From assembly GCA_963726755.1 (NCBI GenBank), contig CAVSDB010000001.1:1364001-1428000 (forward strand): 64,000 nt of DNA, in the 5' to 3' direction. The notes below the pieces were generated by a model, which worked only from the letters and a program-made list of their open reading frames with translations, did no database searches and had not been told where the DNA came from. The DNA comes from DATKIY01 sp963726755. Lineage in GTDB: Bacteria > Actinomycetota > Actinomycetes > JAHEKZ01. The position numbers and the translations under genes were made by a program. Shown here piece after piece: positions 36,574 through 43,432 of the stretch (the stretch's first letter is position 1; each line of letters begins with the position of its first letter).

Positions 36574-36623
36574 GATCGGACCCTACCCACCACGCCGTCT
36601 CCCATGGGTGCGAGGCTGATCCC

Positions 36624-37139
36624 GTGGTCGAGTTTCGCGAACGAATTCGCGCCCCCTGGTGGGCTTGGCTGTTGATCTGGTCATGGACCGCCATGCTGGG
36701 AATCGCCTACGGCTACGCGACTGTCCCCCTCGTCGGCCTTGCGATCACCCTGGTCTTCGGTGGCTTGGCAACGGTGGCGCTGGCTCGAAACGCTCCCCTG
36801 GTCACCGTCGATGCCTCCGGAATCCACGCAGGACGGGCATTTCTTGAGTCCGCCTACCTGGGCCAAGCCGAAGCTCTCGACCGCGAGGCTGCCCGCCGAC
36901 TTCGTGGCGTCGACGCCGACTCCCGGGCATATGTTCTGCTTCGCGGCTGGATCGCAACCGCCGTCCGACTCGAAGTAAGCGACGAGCGTGACCCGACGCC
37001 GTACTGGTACGTCTCCACTCGTCATCCCAACGCGCTGGCGATGGCGCTGACGCAGGCCAGAGATGGGGCCGGATCAGGCGTGACAAGATCCAGCGTGGAA
37101 GGATCGTCCAGTGACGCCTCAGCGGCGCACGATCTGTGA
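36624..37139 (+). CDS. DUF3093 membrane protein
   Basis: I start it at the GTG at 36624 (MVEFRERIRAPWWAWLLIWS); the open frame extends further upstream but into the divergent gene. Two transmembrane helices occupy ~12-60 (WWAWLLIWSWTAMLGIAYGY; VGLAITLVFGGLATVALA). The soluble part has VDASGIHAGRAFLESAYLGQ, VDADSRAYVLLRGWIATAVR and TPYWYVSTRHPNALAMALTQ, the hallmark of DUF3093. Length is 171 residues. The function is unknown; it sits at the M. tuberculosis Rv2698 position beside dut. Confidence 0.9.
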   Translation: MVEFRERIRAPWWAWLLIWSWTAMLGIAYGYATVPLVGLAITLVFGGLATVALARNAPLVTVDASGIHAGRAFLESAYLGQAEALDREAARRLRGVDADSRAYVLLRGWIATAVRLEVSDERDPTPYWYVSTRHPNALAMALTQARDGAGSGVTRSSVEGSSSDASAAHDL

Positions 37140-37166
37140 GTACCCACCGCAAGGCCAGGAGGATTC

Positions 37167-37424
37167 ATGGCTACTGATGACAACGAAGGCCCGAACAAGG
37201 CGGTCGTTACCGCAGCAGCGCTACTGGCCGGGCTGATCGCGTCCAAGGCTTTCGGTGCCGTCTGGCATATGGTTCGCGGACAGACACCAGACGATGAGGA
37301 CGACAACTCACTCTTGGAAACCATCATTTTCGCCGCGGCTAGTGCTGCGGCCATGGCGGCCGCCCGCAACCTGGTGACCTACCGCGCAGAACAGCACGCC
37401 AAGAGTCGGACGTCGGAGTCCTGA
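37167..37424 (+). CDS. DUF4235 small membrane protein
   Basis: An 85-residue protein with a clear AGGAGG site before the ATG. Two hydrophobic segments (AVVTAAALLAGLIASKAFGA and IIFAAASAAAMAAARNLVTY) flank an acidic connector (GQTPDDEDDNS), as in actinobacterial DUF4235 proteins. The function is unknown. It follows DUF3093 by 27 bp on the same strand, and a 48-bp palindrome lies just after its stop. Confidence 0.85.
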   Translation: MATDDNEGPNKAVVTAAALLAGLIASKAFGAVWHMVRGQTPDDEDDNSLLETIIFAAASAAAMAAARNLVTYRAEQHAKSRTSES

Positions 37425-37442
37425 CCGCAGTTATTTCTTCGG

Positions 37443-37490
37443 AGTTGCTAGACGGGGCGGGCGCTATAGCGCCCGCCCCGTCTAGCAACT
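37443..37490. terminator. 48-bp perfect palindrome, likely bidirectional terminator (copy 1)
   Basis: The arms start AGTTGCTAGACGGGGCGGGC and meet at a central TATA, giving a 22-bp GC-rich stem on either strand. It lies between the convergent DUF4235 and DUF4193 stops, so it can terminate both. There is no T-run after the stem, as is common in high-GC actinobacteria. A near copy follows parE at 51097-51144. Confidence 0.8.
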
Positions 37491-37526
37491 GCTCTAGTTA
37501 ATGGAATGTGTGGGTGTTGAACGACC

Positions 37527-37823
37527 TTAGGCGCAGTCTTTGCACACTGGCTGGTTCTTAACCTGCTTAGCCAATTGGCTGCGGTGGTGGACCAAGAAGC
37601 AGCGTGAGCAGGTGAATTCGTCCTCCTGCTTGGGAACCACGCGGAAGGTCAGTTCTTCGTTGGACAGATCTGCCCCGGGCAGCTCGTGCGACTCGGCCAG
37701 CTCGGTCTCATCAACGTCAATCGTCGACGCTGCCAGATCGGCACGTCGAGCCTTCAACTCCTCGAGGCTGTCCTCGTTGAGTTCGTCGTCGGTCTTGCGT
37801 GGGGTGTCATAGTCGGTCGCCAT
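37527..37823 (-). CDS. DUF4193 zinc-ribbon protein
   Basis: I start it at the ATG at 37823 (MATDYDTPRKTDDELNEDSL), the family's usual beginning. The 98-residue protein is strongly acidic in its first half and ends in a zinc ribbon with two Cys pairs, FTCSRCFLVHHRSQLA and QPVCKDCA. This is the conserved actinobacterial DUF4193 (Rv2699c position). It resembles RNA polymerase-associated small zinc proteins, but no function is established from sequence. Confidence 0.92.
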   Translation of the reverse strand: MATDYDTPRKTDDELNEDSLEELKARRADLAASTIDVDETELAESHELPGADLSNEELTFRVVPKQEDEFTCSRCFLVHHRSQLAKQVKNQPVCKDCA

Positions 37824-38093
37824 AGGTGCAGGACCCCTCCCTGAGGCCCGAACATCGGGTGGCTGGGAACGCCGGTTCGCCGGTACTAACACTCACCGGG
37901 CCTAGTTTGTGCCCGTCCCGGTGGGACTCCGAGTGGCAGATTGTGCCTTAGCCACCCCGATATGGCACATCGAGGACGTTTCCCCAGGTCAGCGCGTTGC
38001 TGCCGCACCATACAGACTGGCCCTGACGCCTGGGCCTTACGCTAGGCGCCGGCTGGCCAAGATCGGCCCAGCGACCGCCGGAAAGGCCCGATC

Positions 38094-38612
38094 ATGACCT
38101 TGTACGCCCTGGGCGAACACGTCCCCTCGGTGCATCCCGACGCCTTCGTCCACCCAGATGCGGTCGTCATCGGCGACGTCACCATCGGTGCTGAGAGCAC
38201 CATCTGGCCCGCTGCGGTGCTACGCGGCGACTACGGCAGCATCCGAATCGGCGCGAGAACCTCGATCCAGGACGGTTCGGTGATTCACGCGACCGCCGAG
38301 CTGCCAACCCACATCGGCGACGACTGCGTCGTTGGCCATCTGGCCCATCTCGAAGGCTGCGTCGTCGAGGACAACTGCCTGATCGGAAGCGGCTCGGTCG
38401 TGCTGCATCGAGCAGTCGTACGGTCAGGCGCTCTGGTTGGGGCGGGTGCAGTCGTTGCCAACGACCAGGAGGTACCGGGCTTCGCGATGGCCCTTGGCGT
38501 GCCGGCGAAGATCCGACCAGACGCAATGGCGGCTGGGGCGTTCGACGACTCTGTGGCCGCGTACGTCGCAAATGGCCACCGCTACCGCGCTGAACTTCGA
38601 CGGCTGGATTAG
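38094..38612 (+). CDS. Gamma carbonic anhydrase-like hexapeptide protein
   Basis: A 172-residue left-handed beta-helix protein. Hexapeptide repeats run from residue ~15 (AVVIGDVTIGAESTIWPAAV). The metal histidines are in GSVIHATAE, CVVGHLAHLEGC, as in the YrdA/PaaY gamma-CA family, so zinc binding at trimer interfaces is expected. A C-terminal helix (SVAAYVANGHRYRAELRRLD) packs outside. Carbonic anhydrase activity is possible but many members lack it. The gene overlaps suhB tail to tail by 4 bp. The 270 bp upstream contain no gene I can support. Confidence 0.88.
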   Translation: MTLYALGEHVPSVHPDAFVHPDAVVIGDVTIGAESTIWPAAVLRGDYGSIRIGARTSIQDGSVIHATAELPTHIGDDCVVGHLAHLEGCVVEDNCLIGSGSVVLHRAVVRSGALVGAGAVVANDQEVPGFAMALGVPAKIRPDAMAAGAFDDSVAAYVANGHRYRAELRRLD

Positions 38613-39412
38613 ACGGAACGGCGATCGACGGCAGCCGCCAAGGCTGACCAAAGATCGGAGTTCGCGGCTATCACCGACCCATCAGAGGCGACATCAACTC
38701 GGGCGCCCGCCTCCCGCGCAATCAGGACGCCCGCTGCTCGGTCCCACGGTTGGAGCCCTGCCTCGTAGAAAGCATCCACGCGTCCGGCTGCTAATGCGCA
38801 GAAGTCGGAAGCCGCTGAACCGAAGCGACGGATGTCGCGGACCTGCGGAAGCAAAGCCCCCACGATCTCTCCCTGCCGTTGGCGCACCTCGGGGTCATAC
38901 GAGAAGCCGGTAGCCACCAGGGCTTGCGACAACTCGTCACACGATCCGACCGAGATCGAGCGACCGTTGCAGGTGGCACCACCACCCCGCGTCGCCCCAA
39001 AGGTCTCACCCGCCTTCGCGATAATCACGCACCCGGCCACAACTTCGCCGTTCTGCTCACTGGCGACACTCACCGCCCAGCCGGGCAGGTCGTAGAGGTA
39101 GTTCACCGTGCCGTCCAGCGGATCCACGATCCACCGGATGGAATCAGCGTCCAACGCTTGTCCACCTGCGTCGGTGCCTGACTCTTCCCCTAGCCAGCTG
39201 TCACCGCGTTCGCGGTTGAACAACCGAGACTTCAGCAGGTCCTCTGCGGCGGCATCAGCGTTGGTCACGATGTCGGTCGGCGAAGACTTCGTGGCTGTCA
39301 CATCAACGTCGCCGGATCGTCGAAGGTCCAGTAGCAACTCCGCTGCTTCGCCGGCCGCATCGACGCATGCAGTCAGCAACTCGGTACGACTCGGAGTCGG
39401 TTGCGCGGCCAC
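38609..39412 (-). CDS. suhB: Inositol monophosphatase family protein (SuhB-like)
   Basis: A 267-residue Mg-dependent phosphatase. The metal-site motifs are all present: LGEESGTD (Glu), WIVDPLDGTVNYLYDLPGWA, and WDRAAGVLIAREAGARV. Likely role: inositol-1-phosphate dephosphorylation for phosphatidylinositol or mycothiol precursors, or a related sugar phosphate. The corresponding M. tuberculosis position is suhB Rv2701c. It is adjacent to hemH (9 bp) on the same strand. Confidence 0.93.
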   Translation of the reverse strand: MAAQPTPSRTELLTACVDAAGEAAELLLDLRRSGDVDVTATKSSPTDIVTNADAAAEDLLKSRLFNRERGDSWLGEESGTDAGGQALDADSIRWIVDPLDGTVNYLYDLPGWAVSVASEQNGEVVAGCVIIAKAGETFGATRGGGATCNGRSISVGSCDELSQALVATGFSYDPEVRQRQGEIVGALLPQVRDIRRFGSAASDFCALAAGRVDAFYEAGLQPWDRAAGVLIAREAGARVDVASDGSVIAANSDLWSALAAAVDRRSV

Positions 39413-39421
39413 GTGCCGACG

Positions 39422-40492
39422 CTAGTCCTCGCCGCCGATAGCGGGCAGCGCCTTGCGGGGGTTCGGACAGCATCCAGCCAAACAGCGGTCCGGGCTCGCC
39501 CCCGCCGAACCAACGCGAGGTCTGTCACTGCGCGGAACGCCGGAGAGTCGCTCCACCACCAAATCGGCGAGCATGGACACGAAACGCGAGTCGGTGCCGG
39601 GAGTTGCCGCTCGCGCCCACACCAGCCCCAGTTCATTCGCTCGAGCTGCCGCTTGCGTGTCCAAGTCCCAAACCACTTCCAGGTGGTCTGAGACGAAGCC
39701 GATCGGAACCACGACGACCGCCGCGGCTCCGTCGAGCGCGAGCGACTCTAGGTGATCCTCGATGTCTGGTTCGAGCCACGGGATGCCCGGTCGTCCGCTG
39801 CGCGATTGGTAGACCAAGTCCCAGTGATAGGTGTGGCCGGTTGATTCCTCGACGCCAGAGGTGACCAGTGCGGCGACCTCTGCGTGCTGGCGGACGTAAG
39901 CGCCTCCCGGTACGCCGCTGGAGTCCGCCATCGACTCGGGGATCGAGTGCGTGGTGAACACCAATCGGGCACTGGCTCGTAGCGGTTCAGGAATCTCACC
40001 TAACGCCGAGATGGTCGAATCCACGAACGGCGCGATAAATCCCGCATGGTTGAAAAACGGACCGATCCGCTCGATCGCTGGAGCCGAATCACCCACGACC
40101 GATCGTGCGGCCGCGACGTTTTCGCGGTACTGCCGGCACCCGCTGTACGAGCTGTACGCCGACGTGAAGATGGCTAGCGCCGACTCGATGCCGTCGTTCG
40201 TCATCTCCTGCACGGTGTCGGGCAGCAACGGTGCCCAGTTGCGGTTCCCCCAGTAGACCGGCAGGTCCAACTCCCGCCTCGAAAGCTCTTCGCGCAATGC
40301 CGCAACCAGCGCTCGGTTCTGACCGTTGATTGGGCTGACACCACCGAACTTCAGGTAGTGCTGAGCGACCTCCCGCAACCTTTCCGGTGGCACGCCACGC
40401 CCCTTCGTCACGTTCTCGAGGAAGGGCAGCACATCGTCTGGACCTTCGGGACCGCCGAACGAGACGAGCAGCAGTGCGTCGAATGCGGTCAC
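39422..40492 (-). CDS. hemH: Ferrochelatase (coproporphyrin ferrochelatase) with C-terminal Fe-S cysteines
   Basis: I start at the GTG at 40492, which has CAGGAGGGA 6 nt upstream (MTAFDALLLVSFGGPEGPDD). The 356-residue protein has VTKGRGVPPERLREVAQHYL, GGVSPINGQNRALVAALREE, LPVYWGNRNWAPLLPDTVQE and the active-site TSAYSSYSGCRQYRENV. The second half carries LVFTTHSIPESMADSSG and VVVVPIGFVSDHLEVVWDLD, with the metal-site Glu/His. The end has CLAGCCPNPRKALPAIGGED, the actinobacterial cysteine cluster that holds a [2Fe-2S] centre. In actinobacteria this enzyme acts on coproporphyrin III in the coproporphyrin-dependent heme route. Confidence 0.95.
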   Translation of the reverse strand: MTAFDALLLVSFGGPEGPDDVLPFLENVTKGRGVPPERLREVAQHYLKFGGVSPINGQNRALVAALREELSRRELDLPVYWGNRNWAPLLPDTVQEMTNDGIESALAIFTSAYSSYSGCRQYRENVAAARSVVGDSAPAIERIGPFFNHAGFIAPFVDSTISALGEIPEPLRASARLVFTTHSIPESMADSSGVPGGAYVRQHAEVAALVTSGVEESTGHTYHWDLVYQSRSGRPGIPWLEPDIEDHLESLALDGAAAVVVVPIGFVSDHLEVVWDLDTQAAARANELGLVWARAATPGTDSRFVSMLADLVVERLSGVPRSDRPRVGSAGASPDRCLAGCCPNPRKALPAIGGED

Positions 40493-40572
40493 TGACGTTC
40501 CCTCCTGATCCTGTCGGACTGATCCTGACAGCCCCTCACTTGTCGCGCACACCAGGCACTAGCGTCTGTTCG

Positions 40573-41769
40573 GTGACCAGCCCGTACATGCAGCTCCTGC
40601 GTGTGCGTGGTGGTTGGCAGTTCTCCGCCGCCGGATTCGTCGCTCGACTGCCGCTCTCGATGGCCGCCGTCGCGCTGATTCTGCTGATGGTCGAGCTCAC
40701 TGACTCGTACTTCACTGCTGGAGCCGTCGTGGCCACGCTCACGTTGGCCGGTGCGGTCGTCGCGCCAACGATCGGAGCGCTTACCGACCGGTTCGGCCAA
40801 ACCCGGGTCATCGGGCCACAGATCTTCGTCAACATCCTGGGCTACCTCGCAATTCTCATTCTGGCTGCAGCGGACGCCCCGACTTGGACGTTCTTCGTCG
40901 CTGCAGTTGTGACCGGTGCCGCCACCCCCGTCATCGGATCAGTGGTCCGTGCGCGATGGAGTTACCTGCTGCCGAAGTCACCGTTGCTGCGGACCGCCTT
41001 TAGTTGGGAATCGGTCGTCGACGAGTTCGTGTTCATCGTCGGACCGCCGTTGGCTGCGATCGCGGCGGCAACGTGGAGCGGCTCGGTTGCCGTGGGACTG
41101 ACGGCGTTCATCGCCGCCGTGGGAACGGTCGGACTGCTCGCCCAGCGCCGGACAGAGCCTCCGGCCTCAGGAGCTGCGGCACACACTGGCTCAGGCGTGC
41201 TGCGCTACCCGGGGATGCCCGCCCTGATGGTCGTGATGATCGCCCTGGGACTGCTGTTCGCCGGAATCGAGGTCACCGTCGTCGCAACAGCGAACGAGTC
41301 TGGAGACACCGCCGCCGCGGGGGTCGTGCTGGCCCTGTGGTCGGTGAGTTCGATGATCACTGGCCTAGTTATCGGTGGGCTGCGGCGAGTTCCGGACCTC
41401 TACAAGCAACTGCTCGCTGGAAACGCTGTGCTGTGCGTGCTGCTGCTACCCCTGGTACTCAGTCAGGGACTGCTCGCCACCGCCGTGATCTTGTTCATTG
41501 CTGGAATCGCCGTCTCCCCCACGCTGATCGCCGGATTCGCATTGACCGAACGCATCGTGCCGAGCACGCGGCTGAACGAAGCCCTGAACTGGGTGTCCAC
41601 TGCACTGTCGGTGGGTTTTGCACTTGGTACTCCGACGAGTGGCTGGCTGGTGGACAACGTCGACATTGGCGCTGGCTACTGGGTGGGCATCATCGCGTCG
41701 GCAGGTGCGGTCATCGCGACAATTCTGGGCCGCAGCGGATTGAGCCAGCGCGCGGCAATCGGCCATTAA
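40573..41769 (+). CDS. MFS transporter
   Basis: I place the start at the GTG at 40573 (MTSPYMQLLRVRGGWQFSAA); the ATG five codons later is the alternative, and the longer open frame overlaps the hemH promoter. The 398-residue protein has 10-12 hydrophobic helices, a DRFGQTRVIGPQ loop between TM2 and TM3, and a VVRARWSYLLPKSPLLRTAF loop. This resembles the MFS_1 group that actinobacteria carry divergently from hemH. The substrate is unknown; a role in tetrapyrrole or drug export is conceivable from the neighbourhood only. Confidence 0.85.
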   Translation: MTSPYMQLLRVRGGWQFSAAGFVARLPLSMAAVALILLMVELTDSYFTAGAVVATLTLAGAVVAPTIGALTDRFGQTRVIGPQIFVNILGYLAILILAAADAPTWTFFVAAVVTGAATPVIGSVVRARWSYLLPKSPLLRTAFSWESVVDEFVFIVGPPLAAIAAATWSGSVAVGLTAFIAAVGTVGLLAQRRTEPPASGAAAHTGSGVLRYPGMPALMVVMIALGLLFAGIEVTVVATANESGDTAAAGVVLALWSVSSMITGLVIGGLRRVPDLYKQLLAGNAVLCVLLLPLVLSQGLLATAVILFIAGIAVSPTLIAGFALTERIVPSTRLNEALNWVSTALSVGFALGTPTSGWLVDNVDIGAGYWVGIIASAGAVIATILGRSGLSQRAAIGH

Positions 41770-41791
41770 GACCCGTCCGAGCGACGTCAGA

Positions 41792-41844
41792 ATCAATTGT
41801 GGACTCGTACCCACGCCACAGGTAGGTATGAATCCACGATTGAT
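41792..41844 (+). repeat. 20-bp stem-loop between MFS gene and sepH
   Basis: Left arm ATCAATTGTGGACTCGTACC (41792-41811) pairs with GGTATGAATCCACGATTGAT (41825-41844): 17 Watson-Crick pairs, two G-U pairs on the plus-strand RNA and one mismatch, with a 13-nt loop. It could terminate MFS transcription or fold in the sepH leader. It lies between two copies of GGCCATTAAGACC (41761-41773 and 41895-41907). Confidence 0.6.
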
Positions 41845-41979
41845 AGCCGAAGAGCCACGTCGGCGAATTCCGACCGACGAATCGCGGCGCAATTGGCCAT
41901 TAAGACCGAAGCCTTGCGCGATGTGACACGATCAGACCCTGAGTAGATCAGTCTGGGTTCGGGAGGGCCGACGAGCGCG

Positions 41980-42819
41980 ATGAATGACCTTCGTCTGGTG
42001 GGGCTGTCAGAAGACGGCAGTCGTATGGTGCTCGAACGTCCCGACGGCACGCAGTTCTTCCTCCCCGTCGACGAGCGGATCCACGCCGCGCTGCGCGGCG
42101 ACCGGGCTCGGCTCGGTCAGTTGCAGATCGAACTCGAGAGCAAGTTGCGTCCCCGCGAGATCCAAGACCGCATCCGGTCTGGACAGAGTTTGGAACAGGT
42201 CTCTGAGGAGGCTGGAGTTCCCGTCGACCGCGTACTTCGATACGCCGGCCCGATCCTCCAGGAGCGCGAACACATTGCGCAGGAGGCCGCTAAGGCTGGT
42301 GTCAAACGCGACGACCACGGTGCCGTCATGTTGCTTGGCGAACTCGTCGGCGAACGGCTTGAGGAGCGTGGCGTTCCGCGCGACAGCATGACGTGGGATG
42401 CGTGGCGTCGCGAAGACGGCGGCTGGGAAGTTCGACTTGAGTACGTCGCCGGTCAGACCGAGCGGTCAGCGCTTTGGGTGTACGACCCGTCGCGTAAGAC
42501 GGTCACGCCCGATGACGACGACGCACGTTGGTTGCTTGAAGAAGGCGAACCCGCTGCTCCCGTGACGCACCTACGCTCCGTCAAGCAGTCGTCGCCGTCG
42601 ATCATCCCGTTTGCCGAAGATGTCGCGCCTGAGGCTGAAGAACCAGCGACACCGGAAGAAGAACCCGCAGCGCCAGCACAAACGGCGCGCGAACGAGCGA
42701 TCGATGCGGCGACGCGGAACTCTCGCAAGACTGTTCCCGACACACCCTCACCGCGCAAGAAGAAGGCGAGCGTCCCGAGTTGGGACGAGATCGTGTTCGG
42801 CTCCAAGAAGCCCGAGTAA
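41980..42819 (+). CDS. sepH: Cell division protein SepH
   Basis: A 279-residue protein with a good ribosome site (GGGAGGG) before the ATG. Residues 1-~90 hold the DUF3071 helix-turn-helix region (LRPREIQDRIRSGQSLEQVS, VPVDRVLRYAGPILQERE), the DNA-binding-like core of SepH. The middle (DSMTWDAWRREDGGWEVRLE) is conserved, and the C-terminal third is acidic and disordered with a basic end (PRKKKASVPSWDEIVFGSKK). SepH binds FtsZ and promotes its assembly and bundling in Streptomyces and Mycobacterium. It is followed by convergent DUF5998. Confidence 0.93.
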   Translation: MNDLRLVGLSEDGSRMVLERPDGTQFFLPVDERIHAALRGDRARLGQLQIELESKLRPREIQDRIRSGQSLEQVSEEAGVPVDRVLRYAGPILQEREHIAQEAAKAGVKRDDHGAVMLLGELVGERLEERGVPRDSMTWDAWRREDGGWEVRLEYVAGQTERSALWVYDPSRKTVTPDDDDARWLLEEGEPAAPVTHLRSVKQSSPSIIPFAEDVAPEAEEPATPEEEPAAPAQTARERAIDAATRNSRKTVPDTPSPRKKKASVPSWDEIVFGSKKPE

Positions 42820-42826
42820 CTACCGG

Positions 42827-43408
42827 CTAGCCGCAGGTTGCCTGCGACACCGCTCGCGCGAACTCCAACGCTTGCGCAACACCGTCGACACCGTCGGCTG
42901 CTTGGCTGACTCGCACTGAGAAGTCGTCCAGGGTCGAGGTACCGGTGTACCCATGGTCGGCCTCACAGGCCGGGTCACCGCACGTCGCCGGCTCAAGATC
43001 GAGCCGGCTCACTGCGCCCCAGCCCAAGGTCAGTACAACCTCTCGCGGCAGGGACTGGGTGGCGTGACCGGCAGGATCGTCGACCACTCGGCTGACCACC
43101 ACCGAACGGACCGAGCTGATCCGAACTGACTCGGTGCTGGTTGTCGCGTGTGGCTGGGTGCTCACTTCGTCGGGCGGGTGATCATCGGTGTGCCCGACGA
43201 TGAGCCTGGCCGGGGTCAGGATCAGCACGGTCAGGTGGCGGCGCAGTTCGTCGCGGTCAAAGGTGGCTTCGTGGTGGACCAGGAACGACACCACCGATTC
43301 GTCCGCCAGCGCGACGGACAGGGAGTCGAGGACCAGTTCGGGGTAATACCCGCAGCGCTCAACCGCCAGCCGTAGATCGTCGTGAGCGCGCACCCCGGTC
43401 TCGGTCAT
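42827..43408 (-). CDS. DUF5998 protein
   Basis: A 193-residue cytoplasmic protein with the family layout: RLAVERCGYYPELVLDSLSV, VSFLVHHEATFDRDELRRHL, VLILTPARLIVGHTDDHPPD, and LEPATCGDPACEADHGYTGT, with a pair of cysteines that may bind metal. The protein is typical of actinobacteria near sepH and the GNAT/ACS gene. The function is unknown. It stands 24 bp downstream of the GNAT/ACS gene on the same strand. Confidence 0.85.
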   Translation of the reverse strand: MTETGVRAHDDLRLAVERCGYYPELVLDSLSVALADESVVSFLVHHEATFDRDELRRHLTVLILTPARLIVGHTDDHPPDEVSTQPHATTSTESVRISSVRSVVVSRVVDDPAGHATQSLPREVVLTLGWGAVSRLDLEPATCGDPACEADHGYTGTSTLDDFSVRVSQAADGVDGVAQALEFARAVSQATCG

Positions 43409-43432
43409 CTACCCATTGTGACACCCCGCGGA

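Noticed and set aside
37824..38093. Small plus-strand gene in the gap before the gamma carbonic anhydrase
   Set aside because: The only open frame lacks a ribosome site and shows no coding pattern; I treat the gap as promoter sequence for both flanking genes.
41004..41825. Alternate plus-strand frame of ~273 codons inside the MFS gene
   Set aside because: Arg/Trp/His-rich out-of-frame translation of transmembrane codons, not a protein.
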